Below the pieces are notes generated by a model. That model made no database searches. It had not been told where the DNA came from and saw nothing but the letters and a program-made list of their open reading frames with translations. 64,000 nucleotides of DNA, taken from BJHQ01 sp964654285. Its GTDB lineage: Bacteria > Planctomycetota > UBA11346. The stretch is from the NCBI GenBank assembly GCA_964654285.1, contig CAZZJC010000023.1, positions 1-64,000 of the forward strand, read 5' to 3'. The translations under genes and the position numbers were made by a program. This document shows positions 20,782 to 31,538 of this stretch, one piece after another. The first letter of the stretch is position 1, and every line of letters begins with the position of its first letter.

Positions 20782-20975
20782 CCACGCCCTGCCAGGGCTC
20801 TGCCCTGGACCCGGATTGCCCGGAAGGGCGAAACCACGTGTCCTTGCGTTGGTCACGTAGTTGCCCATGTGGGCGGGGGGGGCGCTGCGCTGCCCGGCCG
20901 CGATCGGGGGGCGTTGTGCTGCCCCGCCACGGTCGGGGGGCGAGCCGCTGCGCGGCGATGGAGGCGTTTCCAGAT
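20701..20975 (-). repeat. Modular GC-rich hairpin array, copy related to 59917-60394
   Basis: Intergenic, between the starts of DUF1802 (minus) and the deacetylase (plus), in the inverse orientation to the arrays at 60 kb. Read on the minus strand, the order is: GGGGCAGCGCAGCGCCCC-type hairpins; a unique block ending CGTGGTTTCGCCCTTCCGG; a CCAGGGCAGAGCCCTGG hairpin; then three CGGGAC-AGC-GTCCCG hairpins. The same module order appears twice near 60 kb. The bases 20976-21075 are unstructured and AT-richer (TTTTGTTTTC near 21015), possibly holding the deacetylase promoter. Confidence 0.8.
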
Positions 20976-21075
20976 CAGGGCGCGGCACCCAGGAAATTGA
21001 TGGCCTTTCAGACTTTTGTTTTCTTGGTGGCCATCCCTCGCGTGCATTCCTTCATAAACGACGATGCTGCCGCGC

Positions 21076-21786
21076 ATGGCCGACCTGCTCGTCATCGCTC
21101 CGCATCCCGATGATGCCGAGATCCACTGCGGTGCGACCATCGCCGCCCATGTCCGCCAGGGCGTCGGCGTGGCGATCGTCGATGCGACGCGGGGGGAACT
21201 CGCCTCGCGCGGGACGCCGGACGAACGTGCGCGCGAGGCCGCCGCCGCTGCGACCGTGCTCGGCGTCGCCGCGCGCGAGAATCTTGGTCTGCCCGATGGC
21301 CGGCTGCGGGGCGACGATCCCGACCAGCGCGATGTCATCGTCGACGCCATCCGCCGGCATCGGGCCCGCACCGTGCTCTGCCTGTCGCCGCACGCCCGCC
21401 ACCCCGACCACATCGCCCTCGCCGCCCTGGTGCGCGCGGCGGTCAAGGCGGCGACCCTGCACCGGCTCGCGGTGCCGTCGGGCGCCGCCGCGTTGCCGCA
21501 GCCGCGCCTGTGGTTCGCCGAGGCGGAACTTCCCATCAGCCAGGCGCAGCTCCTGGTGCCGGCGACCGCGGCCGACTGGGAGCGCAAATGCGCGGCGATC
21601 CGCTGCTATGGCAGCCAATTGCACCGGCCGGGCGCGGACGCGCCGGCGACCTCGATCGCCGACCCGGGCTTCCTCGCCTGGATCGAGGCGCGCGGGCGTA
21701 CCTGGGGCCACCAGGCGGACGCGGCCTATGCCGAGGCGTTCCACGGGCCGGAGGCGGCCCGGATCGCCGATCTCATCGGCATCTGA
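21076..21786 (+). CDS. LmbE/PIG-L family deacetylase, BshB1-like
   Basis: 236 residues from the ATG at 21076; an in-frame ATG at 21064 adds four residues, but the later start matches the family N-terminus. Zinc-binding motif AxHPDDxE appears as APHPDDAE near residue 8, and the second histidine motif as HARHPDH. DATRGELASRGTPDER and LGLPDGRL are typical of BshB1, the deacetylase of bacillithiol synthesis acting on GlcNAc-malate. No other bacillithiol gene is in the window, so the substrate is inferred. Ends 12 bp before the convergent gspF-like gene. Confidence 0.85.
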   Translation: MADLLVIAPHPDDAEIHCGATIAAHVRQGVGVAIVDATRGELASRGTPDERAREAAAAATVLGVAARENLGLPDGRLRGDDPDQRDVIVDAIRRHRARTVLCLSPHARHPDHIALAALVRAAVKAATLHRLAVPSGAAALPQPRLWFAEAELPISQAQLLVPATAADWERKCAAIRCYGSQLHRPGADAPATSIADPGFLAWIEARGRTWGHQADAAYAEAFHGPEAARIADLIGI

Positions 21787-21798
21787 GCGCGCGCCGGT

Positions 21799-22755
21799 TC
21801 AGTCCACCGGGAGCAGTTCCCGCATGGGGTTGATGTAATGCTGGAGATACATGCTCACGATGGTCCAGACCACGTAGGCGACGGTCAGGCCGTAGATCGT
21901 CCCGGTCAGGATGCGCGCCGCCCATTCAGCCCGGAAACGCAGGATCTCCCCTGCGCCAGCGGCGATTCGGGAGCAGGCCTGGTCGAGGCCGCCGGTGGCC
22001 TCGCCGGTGCGGATGAGTTGCAGCCAGACCCCGTCCCAGCCGGCGGCGGCAAGAGCGGTGGACAGGTTGTCGTGGCGGTTGTAGCGCAGGTCGTGCGCGG
22101 CCTGGCGCAGGCGCTGGGCCAATACCCGGTTGCCGCTGGCGGGCGCGGCGAGTTCGAGCGCATCGGGAAAAATCATCCCGGCGGCGATGCCGGCTCCCAG
22201 CACCTGGGCGGTGTTGGCGGTGGTGGCAGGATCGGTCACCACCGCGCAGGGCCAGCGCAGGGCCAGCCGCGCGGCGGCGCCGGAACGCCACAGCGAGAGG
22301 AATCCGATCGCACCGACGGCCAGCGCCGTCCACAGCACCGCCGGCCCGGCGAGGATGCGCCACGGCGATGCGCCCTGGACCACCAGAGGCAGGGCCGGCA
22401 CGACCAGGGCGGCGTGGAGCAGCATCGCCGGATACCACAGCTTGCTCAGGACCAGCGAACGCAGCGCGATGCGATGCTGGTAGATCCCGGCGAGGTGGCG
22501 CAGCTGCCCCGGCAGGTGGCCGCTGCGTTCGCCCGCGCGCACCAGGGCGACATCGAGCGCGGGTTCTCCGCTGGCCGCCATCGCATCCGAGAGCGCCGTG
22601 CCATGGGCGCAGGCTCGGCTCCAGCCGGGTGCCTGGCGGCGATGCCGGTCACCCGAGGCGGAACCGGCGAGGGCGATGGCGGAATCGATGGGCAGACCGG
22701 CGGTGAGGGTCGCGGCGAGTTGCTCGAAGAACAACGCCGACGACGCCCAGCTCAC
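21799..22755 (-). CDS. Type II secretion/type IV pilus F-type inner-membrane protein
   Basis: 318 residues. Two T2SF-like domains: residues about 5-130 (FFEQLAATLTAGLPIDSAI, then GERSGHLPGQL) and about 190-300 (AAGMIFPDALELAA, then GEATGGLDQACSRIA). Membrane helices lie near 105-125, 135-155 and 290-310. Such proteins are assembly-platform components for pseudopilus or pilus export. It stands alone: no gspE, gspG or pilT gene is nearby. It is instead coupled by ATGA to coaD, an unusual partner. Confidence 0.85.
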   Translation of the reverse strand: MSWASSALFFEQLAATLTAGLPIDSAIALAGSASGDRHRRQAPGWSRACAHGTALSDAMAASGEPALDVALVRAGERSGHLPGQLRHLAGIYQHRIALRSLVLSKLWYPAMLLHAALVVPALPLVVQGASPWRILAGPAVLWTALAVGAIGFLSLWRSGAAARLALRWPCAVVTDPATTANTAQVLGAGIAAGMIFPDALELAAPASGNRVLAQRLRQAAHDLRYNRHDNLSTALAAAGWDGVWLQLIRTGEATGGLDQACSRIAAGAGEILRFRAEWAARILTGTIYGLTVAYVVWTIVSMYLQHYINPMRELLPVD

Positions 22756-23216
22756 GGTCTGGCTACCAGTTCCCCCAGGATCTCCGCCGGCACCAGATCA
22801 TCGATCGGCAGGCCGGCGGCGAGCACCATGCGCACGGTGCGCGAACTCAGGTGGGCGTGGGCGGGTGCGCTCATCAGCAGCAGGGTCTCGCAGCCGTGCC
22901 GGCGGTTGACCGTGGCCATGGCCTGCTCGGCCTCGAAGTCGGCGTGGTTGCGCAGGCCGCGCACCAGCACGCTGATGCCGCGATTGCGCGCGAAAGTGAC
23001 GGTGGCGCCGTCATAGGCGACGATTTCGACCTTGGGATTGCCGGCGCACAGGCGGCGCATCCAGGTCACGCGTTGATCCAGGTTCCAGGTGTGGGTCTTG
23101 TCGGGATTGCGGGCGATGCCCACGACCAGCCGGTCGCACACCGCCGAGGCGCGGGCGATGAGGTCGAGATGCCCGAGATGCGGCGGGTCGAAGCTGCCGG
23201 GGTAGAGGGCGATCAC
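22752..23216 (-). CDS. coaD: Phosphopantetheine adenylyltransferase
   Basis: 154 residues, typical length. Transfers AMP to 4'-phosphopantetheine, the penultimate CoA step. N-terminal nucleotide-binding motif YPGSFDPPHLGH contains the HxGH signature (His13-His16). Further motifs: VRGLRNHADFEAEQAMA, and LSSRTVR in place of the usual ISSSxVR. Flanked on both sides by ATGA overlaps, with the secreted HEAT/coiled-coil gene upstream and the gspF-like gene downstream, so all three should be translated from one mRNA. Confidence 0.95.
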   Translation of the reverse strand: MIALYPGSFDPPHLGHLDLIARASAVCDRLVVGIARNPDKTHTWNLDQRVTWMRRLCAGNPKVEIVAYDGATVTFARNRGISVLVRGLRNHADFEAEQAMATVNRRHGCETLLLMSAPAHAHLSSRTVRMVLAAGLPIDDLVPAEILGELVARP

Positions 23217-23878
23217 CGGATGTCGCGGTCGATGCGGGAGATCAGCTTGGCGTCGAGCACCTCTTCGCCGCCGTTGTCGAGGTGGACGACGCGCAGCGAG
23301 ACCAGCTTGCCCTCGGCGTCCTTGCGCTCGGAGCGGATGTAGCAGACCAGATTGCCGCCAGCGGTGAACGATATCCGCGCCGGCCTGCCGAGATCATCCG
23401 GCGGAGGGGGCGGCGGTTCGGCCGGATCCTTCGGCTTGGCGGTATCGGGCTTGGCCTCGTCGGCGGGCTTCTTCTTGTCCTTCTCCTTCGCCTCTTTGAG
23501 CTTCTTCTCGATTTCTTTCAGCTTCTTCTCCTCCTCCTTGGCCTTGGTGCGCTCGGTCAGCCAGATCGACCAGTTGGCGGCCGAGTCCGAGCGCGGGTAG
23601 CCGGGATAGCCGCCGGCGCCCTTTTCCGTCGCCGGCACCAGGCCGGTGCGCGCGCGCAGGGCGGCGATCGCCGCATCGCGGGCCTGGCGGTCGTCGACCG
23701 CGCCGACCAGCAGGCGCAGGGCGGTGTCCTCATCGACGCTGCCGAGACCCTGGATGGCCGCGCGCTTGGCATCCAGGCTGTCGCCGGCCATGGCCTGCTG
23801 GAAGACGGCGACCGCATCGCCGGCCATGAGGACGGCGGCCACAAGCGGCAGGATGGACAAGGATAAGGAGCGGATCAT
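23213..23878 (-). CDS. Secreted HEAT-like/coiled-coil protein, function unknown
   Basis: 221 residues. Signal peptide MIRSLSLSILPLVAAVLMAGDAVA. Residues 30-75 resemble a short HEAT-repeat pair (AAIQGLGSVDEDTALRLLVGAV). Then comes a strongly charged coiled coil of Lys/Glu repeats (about 108-140), a Pro-rich stretch with six consecutive prolines, and a small beta-rich C-terminal domain (DLGRPARISFTAGGNLVCYI). Predicted exported. First gene of the coaD-gspF operon; its stop overlaps coaD (ATGA). No family recognised with confidence. Confidence 0.75.
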   Translation of the reverse strand: MIRSLSLSILPLVAAVLMAGDAVAVFQQAMAGDSLDAKRAAIQGLGSVDEDTALRLLVGAVDDRQARDAAIAALRARTGLVPATEKGAGGYPGYPRSDSAANWSIWLTERTKAKEEEKKLKEIEKKLKEAKEKDKKKPADEAKPDTAKPKDPAEPPPPPPDDLGRPARISFTAGGNLVCYIRSERKDAEGKLVSLRVVHLDNGGEEVLDAKLISRIDRDIR

Positions 23879-23895
23879 AGGATATTCCTCACGCT

Positions 23896-24480
23896 TCAGC
23901 GGGATGATGCGGGCAGATGGATGCTCGCCGCGACCTGGTCGGCGGCGGCGCGGTCGCGCAGCAGCTCGACCAGCTTCAAGGCGAGGTGCATGGTGGTGCC
24001 GGCGGCCTGGCTGGTGACCAGGTTGCCATCGACCACCACGGGCTGATCAAGCCAGGCCTTCGCATGCGGTTCGACCTCGCTGCGCACGCCGGGAAACGAT
24101 GTCACGTTGCGGCCGGCGCAGAGTTTGCGCGGCACCAGGGCGAGCGGCGCAGCGCAGATCGCCGCGAGCCAGCGTCCGGATTCCAGCTGCCGCTCGGCGA
24201 ACGCCTGGATGCGCGGATCCTCGGTGCAGGTCCTGGCCGAACCATTGCCGCCGGGCAGGTAGACGAGATCGAAGTCCTGCGCCGCTACCGCATCGAACCG
24301 GGTGTGCGCGCCGAGGATGATCCCCCGGCTGCCGACCACCGTCGACGGCGCCCCGGCGACCGGTTCCGGGCCGACGCTGGCCACGGTCACGGTCACGCCA
24401 GCACGCACCAGCACGTCGGCGACGACGATGGTCTCGATCTCCTCGGCACCGGGCGCGAGCACGATCAGCGCAGTGGGCAT
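23896..24480 (-). CDS. DJ-1/PfpI family protein (YajL/DJ-1 type)
   Basis: 194 residues from ATG 24480, with GAGGAG upstream. Strong match to the DJ-1 branch: GAEEIETIVVADVLVRAGVTVTVAS, then LPGGNGSA, then AAICAAPLALV. The reactive cysteine is Cys109 and its partner Glu16 is present. Members act as redox-sensitive chaperones or deglycases, the latter disputed. Cytoplasmic. The gene lies 17 bp upstream of the HEAT/coiled-coil gene on the same strand, so it may head the coaD operon. Confidence 0.9.
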   Translation of the reverse strand: MPTALIVLAPGAEEIETIVVADVLVRAGVTVTVASVGPEPVAGAPSTVVGSRGIILGAHTRFDAVAAQDFDLVYLPGGNGSARTCTEDPRIQAFAERQLESGRWLAAICAAPLALVPRKLCAGRNVTSFPGVRSEVEPHAKAWLDQPVVVDGNLVTSQAAGTTMHLALKLVELLRDRAAADQVAASIHLPASSR

Positions 24481-24581
24481 CAGGGACTCCTCAGCCGCCC
24501 AGCACGGGCGGCGAACGCCATCGATCATTGGCAGAAGCCCCGTTGGGCAAGGACAGGTCTGAACCACCGCGAACGGCGGAT

Positions 24582-24728
24582 GGCCACAAAGCGCACAGCG
24601 GTCACAAAGGATGGGTTTCCTGGCGGGTATGCCGCATCATCCCAGGTGGCGGTGGCGCATCGGAGAAACGGCCAAAAGCAAAGGGCACAAAGGTTTCCAC
24701 CTCTGTGCCCTTGGTGCTCTTTGTGGCC
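24582..24728. repeat. 147-bp element with 29-bp imperfect terminal inverted repeats (CACAAAG type)
   Basis: The left end begins GGCCACAAAG and the right end finishes CTTTGTGGCC. The 29-bp arms match at about 23 positions. The interior holds more CACAAAG and CTCTGTGCCC words. No ORF. It fills the gap between gnd and the DJ-1 gene start and resembles small non-autonomous elements. The flanks show no clear target-site duplication. Confidence 0.6.
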
Positions 24729-24763
24729 AATCTCCTCGTCAGCCGCGAAACATGGAGTACTGG

Positions 24764-26227
<1,464 letters not shown>

Positions 26228-26275
26228 GGTTTTTCCTGGTTTCGTGTTGGTGGTTGGTGCAGGTCTCGGGCCGGC

Positions 26276-27082
26276 TCAGATCGTGGTGCTGAGGAAGCCG
26301 CCGTCGATCTGGAGATCGGCGCCGGTCACGAAGCCCGAGGCGGCCGGGCTGGCGAGGAAGACGCAGGCGCCGATGAGTTCATCCGGCTTGCCGAAGCGCG
26401 CCATCGGCGTGTGGCCGAGGATGGACTTGCCGCGCGGGGTCGGCGAACCGTCGGCGTTGAACATCAGCTTCATGTTCTGCTCGGCCGGGAAGAAGCCGGG
26501 CGTGATGGTGTTGACCCGCACCCCGGCGGTGGCCCATTCGCGGGCGAGGAACTTCGACAGGCTGACCACGCCGGCCTTGGCGGACGAATAGCCGACGACT
26601 TTCGACAGCGGCAGGTGCGCCGACACCGACGCGATGTTGATGATCGACCCCTTGCCCGCCTTGACCATGGTCGGGCCGTAGACCTGGCAGGGCAGCAGGG
26701 CGCCGCCGACCAGGTTGAGGTCGAAGCCGAAGCGCCAGTCCTCGACCGAGATGTCCTCGAACTTCTTGTCGGGGCCGACGGTGATGCGCGGATTGTTGCC
26801 GCCGGCGGCGTTGACCAGCACGGTCGGCACGCCCAGGCGCCTGATGATCTCGTCGTGCGCAGCCTGCACGCTGGCGCGGTCGGTGGCCTCGCACGCGACG
26901 GTGATCGCGGTACCGCCGGCGGCGGTGATCGCGCTGGCGGTCGCGGCGGCCGCATCAAGGCGGCGGCCGAGCACGGCGACCTTCGCGCCGGCCTCGGCCA
27001 GGCCCCGGGCCATCGCGCCGCCCAGGACGCCACTGCCGCCGAAGACGACGGCGATCTCGGAGGACAGGTCGAAGCGGTTCAT
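26276..27082 (-). CDS. SDR oxidoreductase, D-mannonate/fructuronate type
   Basis: 268 residues from ATG 27082 (MNRFDLSSEIAVVFGGSGVLGGAMARGLA). NAD(P)-binding GGSGVLGG, then NAAGGNNP (an NAAG variant typical of the mannonate oxidoreductase subgroup). Active site Ser in IASVSAHLPLSK, and Tyr/Lys in YSSAKAG. The C-terminal HTPMARFGKPDELIGA and SGFVTGADLQIDGGF segments are diagnostic for this SDR class. Likely interconverts a sugar acid and its keto form, which fits the adjacent gnd. Exact substrate inferred from family resemblance. Confidence 0.88.
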   Translation of the reverse strand: MNRFDLSSEIAVVFGGSGVLGGAMARGLAEAGAKVAVLGRRLDAAAATASAITAAGGTAITVACEATDRASVQAAHDEIIRRLGVPTVLVNAAGGNNPRITVGPDKKFEDISVEDWRFGFDLNLVGGALLPCQVYGPTMVKAGKGSIINIASVSAHLPLSKVVGYSSAKAGVVSLSKFLAREWATAGVRVNTITPGFFPAEQNMKLMFNADGSPTPRGKSILGHTPMARFGKPDELIGACVFLASPAASGFVTGADLQIDGGFLSTTI

Positions 27083-27135
27083 GCCGGGCTCCAGGCGTGC
27101 GGGTGAGCCGGCACCGTAGTCTGCCCGGATCGCAG

Positions 27136-27813
27136 TCAACCCGTTGGAATCGAGACCACACCCGCTAGGGCCGGGACGAAGCGGACGCGATCCAGGTCGC
27201 AACGCCGCCAGCGACCGTCGGTCGTACGGGTGATCAGACGCAGCCGCTGGTCGCCGTCATGCGGGCCGAGCGGAAGCACCATCCGCCCGCCGGGCGCGAG
27301 CTGCGCCAGCAGCGCCGCCGGTTCGTCGACGCAGGCGCAGGCGACGTGGATGGCAGCGAAGCGGTGGCCTTCCGGCGTGCCTCGCAGGGCATCCGCGCAG
27401 CGCAGATCAACGTCCGGCGCGAAGGTTTCGAGCCGCGCCAGCGTCATCGGCGTAAGCGGCCCCTGGCGTTCGATCGCGATCACCTGGCCGCCGGGGCCGA
27501 CCAGGCGGCTGATCAGCGCGGCGGCGTAGCCCGATCCTGCGCCGACATCGAGCACGGCCTGGCCGGGGCGCAGCGCCAGGGCGGTGAGCATCGCCGCGAC
27601 CACGCGCGGCTGGCTGATGGTCTGGCCGCTGCCGATCGCCAGGGCGCGGTCCTCGTAGGCGGCGCTGGCGAATTCCGGCGGCACGAAGGCGTGGCGCGGC
27701 AGATCGGCCATCGCGGCGGCGACGCGGGGGTCGACACCGGGGCCGAGGAGGTCGCGCACCATGCGCGCGCGGCGGCGGCGATCAGGGGGAAGGTCGGGAA
27801 CGGCCGTGAGCAC
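27136..27813 (-). CDS. pcm: Protein-L-isoaspartate O-methyltransferase
   Basis: 225 residues using GTG at 27813; an ATG at 27762 is an alternative. Repairs isoaspartyl residues using SAM. Motifs: PRHAFVPPEFASAAYEDRALAIG, GSGQTISQPRVVAAML, and the SAM-binding VLDVGAGSGYAAALISRLVG. It starts 9 nt after the stop of the carrier-protein paralogue and so belongs to the fab cluster transcript. Canonical in length and motif order. Confidence 0.92.
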   Translation of the reverse strand: MLTAVPDLPPDRRRRARMVRDLLGPGVDPRVAAAMADLPRHAFVPPEFASAAYEDRALAIGSGQTISQPRVVAAMLTALALRPGQAVLDVGAGSGYAAALISRLVGPGGQVIAIERQGPLTPMTLARLETFAPDVDLRCADALRGTPEGHRFAAIHVACACVDEPAALLAQLAPGGRMVLPLGPHDGDQRLRLITRTTDGRWRRCDLDRVRFVPALAGVVSIPTG

Positions 27814-27822
27814 GGCCAGGCG

Positions 27823-28134
27823 CTATTCGTCGCTGGCCGGCTTCTTGGGCTTGGCCGCGAGGAGGACGCGCTGCTCGATGAAATCGATGATCGCGCCGAT
27901 GGTCTCGAGCGACTCGTCGCCGGGCAGGCGGTCCTCGAAATTGATGCCGAACGCGTCTTCGAGGTCCATCGCCACCTCGACCAGGTCGAGGTGGTTGTCG
28001 GTGATGTCGGGATTCAGGCGCTGGGCCTCGTAGTCGATCTCCTCCTCGCCGCCGTCGAACGGCAGGGGCGGGAGCTTGACCAGCTTGTGGGCGAGGATCT
28101 CGATGACCTCTTCGCGGATGCGCTTGCGGTCCAT
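27823..28134 (-). CDS. Acyl-carrier-protein paralogue lacking the phosphopantetheine serine
   Basis: 103 residues. The helix II signature is clear (LDLVEVAMDLEDAFGINFED, as in true ACPs), but the DSL attachment motif reads DNHL: the codon is CAC and the serine position is His48. The loop before it also has an insertion (FDGGEEEIDYEAQRLNPDITD), and the C-terminus ends in AAKPKKPASDE. It cannot carry 4'-phosphopantetheine in the normal way. It lies 6 nt after fabF and 9 nt before pcm, so it is co-expressed with fatty-acid genes. Possible roles: structural or regulatory partner of FabF, or a decoy (inference). Confidence 0.85.
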   Translation of the reverse strand: MDRKRIREEVIEILAHKLVKLPPLPFDGGEEEIDYEAQRLNPDITDNHLDLVEVAMDLEDAFGINFEDRLPGDESLETIGAIIDFIEQRVLLAAKPKKPASDE

Positions 28135-28140
28135 GGCGTC

Positions 28141-29391
<1,251 letters not shown>

Positions 29392-29480
29392 AGCTCGTCT
29401 CCCTTCGTAGAGGCGGCGCGCGGTCTGGACCGCGCGCCGCAGAGAATCGGTTCAACGAGGCGGATTCCGCCTCGGGATCG

Positions 29481-29720
29481 TCACTTCTTCTCGCTGACCT
29501 TGGTCTCGATGTACTTGACCACGTCACCGATGGTCTTGAGTTCCTTGTCCTCTTCCAGCTTCACGCCGAACTGGTCTTCCAGGTCCATCATGATCTCGGC
29601 GATGTCCAGGCTGTCAGCGCCGAGGTCGGCGACGATGCTGCTGTTCTCGGTGATGGTGGCCTTGTCCTTGCTCAGGCGCTCGGCGATGATGTCGATGATC
29701 TTGGTCCGGATTTCGCTCAC
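29481..29720 (-). CDS. acpP: Acyl carrier protein
   Basis: 79 residues, GTG start at 29720 preceded by AAAGGAGT. Carries acyl chains on phosphopantetheine at Ser37 in LGADSLDIAE. Acidic, with the full helix II/III pattern (MMDLEDQFGVKLEEDKELKTIGDVV). First gene of the fab cluster; the upstream 29721-29903 region should hold its promoter, but I see no clear boxes. Confidence 0.97.
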   Translation of the reverse strand: MSEIRTKIIDIIAERLSKDKATITENSSIVADLGADSLDIAEIMMDLEDQFGVKLEEDKELKTIGDVVKYIETKVSEKK

Positions 29721-29903
29721 GGGGACTCCTTTTGTGGATGGAGAGGATGGGGTTACCGGGGCCTGGCCGCCAAACGGCCAATGTTGGGAGGCGGGGAGTG
29801 TGTCGGGAGGTTCGGGGCGGTCAAGCGCAGCGGAACCCCCGAGTCTGTCCGGCGATTTCCTCGGTATTTCCCAGCGTAAACGCGGTGATCCGGGGTTGGC
29901 GGA

Positions 29904-30743
29904 TCAGGCGTCCCTGCCCGCGAAGAGGCTGGGCTCGCAGCCCAACCGGCCCTGGGCGCGGACGAAGTCGCCGATCGCGGCGAGGGCCGCCTTGGCCGGG
30001 CGCTCATGGATGGATTCGATCAGCTGGTGCTGGCCGCCGGGGATCAGGACGGGCGCCACCGCCTCGCCGGCCCGGCTGAGGTGCTCGGCGAAGCGGGTCG
30101 CCAGCTTGGGCGGGACTTCGCTGTCCGAGTCTCCGTGCAGGAGCAGGCAGAGCGGAAAGCCCTCGGGCAGGAGCTGGAGCGGACTCAGGCGGCCGCGTTC
30201 GTCGCCGGCGAACTGGTCGGTCACGGTGCGCAGCGCCGCCGACATCCCGTCGGCGGGATCGAGCGAGGGCGTCACCCCGGCGCAGACGATCCCGCGCACG
30301 GTCCCGGTCCCGTCATGCACCAGGCGGTGGGCCGCGATCAGGGCGGGCAGGCTGCCGGAACCGCTGCCGAGCAGGATCACCCCGGCCCGGGGCAGGCCGA
30401 GCAGGTTGGCCTCTTCGCTGGCCCGCCTGGTCCCGTTGATCACATCCGCCACCAGGTCGCCGCCGTTGCGGGCGAACTGCTCCTTGAGGTTGCGCAGCGA
30501 GAGGGCGGCGCAGGCGAAGCCCTTCTCGGCCAGGTGGCAGCAGAATGGCCGCAGATCCTCATGCGATTGCGTCTTGCCGAAGGGCGGATTCGACGACCAC
30601 CAGCCGCCGTGGATGCACACCAGCAGCGCATCCGCCACCGGCCGGTCGGGCACGAAGAGATCGAAGCGCTGGCGCGGCTGATCGCCATAGCTGGAGGACA
30701 GAGCGGCGCGGAGGTCGGTCATGGGCGGGAGATCGTGGTCCAT
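29904..30743 (-). CDS. Alpha/beta hydrolase
   Basis: 279 residues from ATG 30743; ATG 30722 (MTDLRAALSSS) is a plausible alternative. Oxyanion motif HGGWW at about residue 45, nucleophile elbow GSGSG (in LLGSGSGSLPAL), acid in HGDSDSEVPP, and base His in PGGQHQLIES complete a serine-hydrolase layout. No signal peptide, so cytoplasmic. Substrate unknown; esterase or peptidase-like activity possible. Confidence 0.8.
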   Translation of the reverse strand: MDHDLPPMTDLRAALSSSYGDQPRQRFDLFVPDRPVADALLVCIHGGWWSSNPPFGKTQSHEDLRPFCCHLAEKGFACAALSLRNLKEQFARNGGDLVADVINGTRRASEEANLLGLPRAGVILLGSGSGSLPALIAAHRLVHDGTGTVRGIVCAGVTPSLDPADGMSAALRTVTDQFAGDERGRLSPLQLLPEGFPLCLLLHGDSDSEVPPKLATRFAEHLSRAGEAVAPVLIPGGQHQLIESIHERPAKAALAAIGDFVRAQGRLGCEPSLFAGRDA

Positions 30744-30808
30744 TGCCTGGATCCACAAGCACGGCGGAGGTGGGAAGGAAGTGGGCAGGAGGGGAGCAGC
30801 CCGCAACG

Positions 30809-30853
30809 CTGCTGGGCACGGCCGGGTTTGCGCCTCCCGGCCGTGCCCAGCAG
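30809..30853. terminator. Long perfect hairpin (18-bp stem)
   Basis: Arms 30809-30826 and 30836-30853 are perfectly complementary around a 9-nt loop (TTTGCGCCT). It sits 20 bp past the stop of the zinc-ribbon gene (minus) and 66 bp upstream of the hydrolase start, so it probably ends the former transcript. No U-tract. Confidence 0.7.
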
Positions 30854-30872
30854 GGCTTACGTACCCAGCCCG

Positions 30873-31538
30873 TCAGGCAGGCCCACGACCAAAGTCCAAC
30901 CCCCGGAGCAGATGCCGTTGACGGATTTCGGCCTCTTGGCGTTCTCGCACCACCCGGCCGCTGGCCATGTGGCGCAGGTATTCTTCGCGCACCCGACGAC
31001 GCTCCTCGCCTGCGGCCGGATTCCCGGCCAGTCCATCCAGCAAGCGCTCGATCTCAGGTCGCTTCGCCTGGATCAGGTTCACGGCCGCTGGTGTGGTCCA
31101 GGAGTGGTCGAGGGAGAGGTGTACTCCATGGATCAGCCGATCGATGCACAGCATCTTGTCCTGTGGTGTTCGGCAGCGTGGGAACTCGGCCAAATAGGCG
31201 GTGAAGGCCGGATAGGCTCTGCCGCCATGGATGCGATCGCGTTTGTAGGATGCCAGGTAATGCGCCCAGGTGGCGTGCCATTGGCAATCAGGGCAACTGA
31301 TGACGCGTTGGCGATCCTCCCCGTCGGTACCCAGCAGGCGCTGGCCGCAGGAGGGGCAACAGCGTTCGGTCACCCGGCGGATGGTCTCGCAGCGCATGAA
31401 CAGGGCGTAGCCGACCTCATCGATCAATTCGGGATCGGGGAGTCCGCTGGCATCGGCCTGGTACAGGTGGTGGATGAGGTCCGGTGGGACGCGGGGTTCC
31501 CAACGGATCAGGGGTTGGGGGAATGACGTGCTGCCCAT
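30873..31538 (-). CDS. Hypothetical zinc-ribbon protein
   Basis: 221 residues from ATG 31538, preceded by AAGGAG. A zinc ribbon is visible: CCPSCG near residue 62 and CPDC about 20 residues later. Around it: RCETIRRVTE before and WHATWAHYLASYKRDRIHGGRAYPAF after. The C-terminal half is helical and Arg/Glu-rich. No signal peptide or membrane segment. The protein has the composition of a nucleic-acid-associated factor, but I do not recognise the family. It stands alone between hairpin 30809-30853 and a 360-bp gap. Confidence 0.65.
   Translation of the reverse strand: MGSTSFPQPLIRWEPRVPPDLIHHLYQADASGLPDPELIDEVGYALFMRCETIRRVTERCCPSCGQRLLGTDGEDRQRVISCPDCQWHATWAHYLASYKRDRIHGGRAYPAFTAYLAEFPRCRTPQDKMLCIDRLIHGVHLSLDHSWTTPAAVNLIQAKRPEIERLLDGLAGNPAAGEERRRVREEYLRHMASGRVVRERQEAEIRQRHLLRGLDFGRGPA

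Noticed and set aside
20661..20837. N-terminal extension of the DUF1802 protein into the 27-bp repeats
   Set aside because: The extension encodes repeated TASRCKRPG units from the hairpin array; the family N-terminus matches the ATG at 20660.
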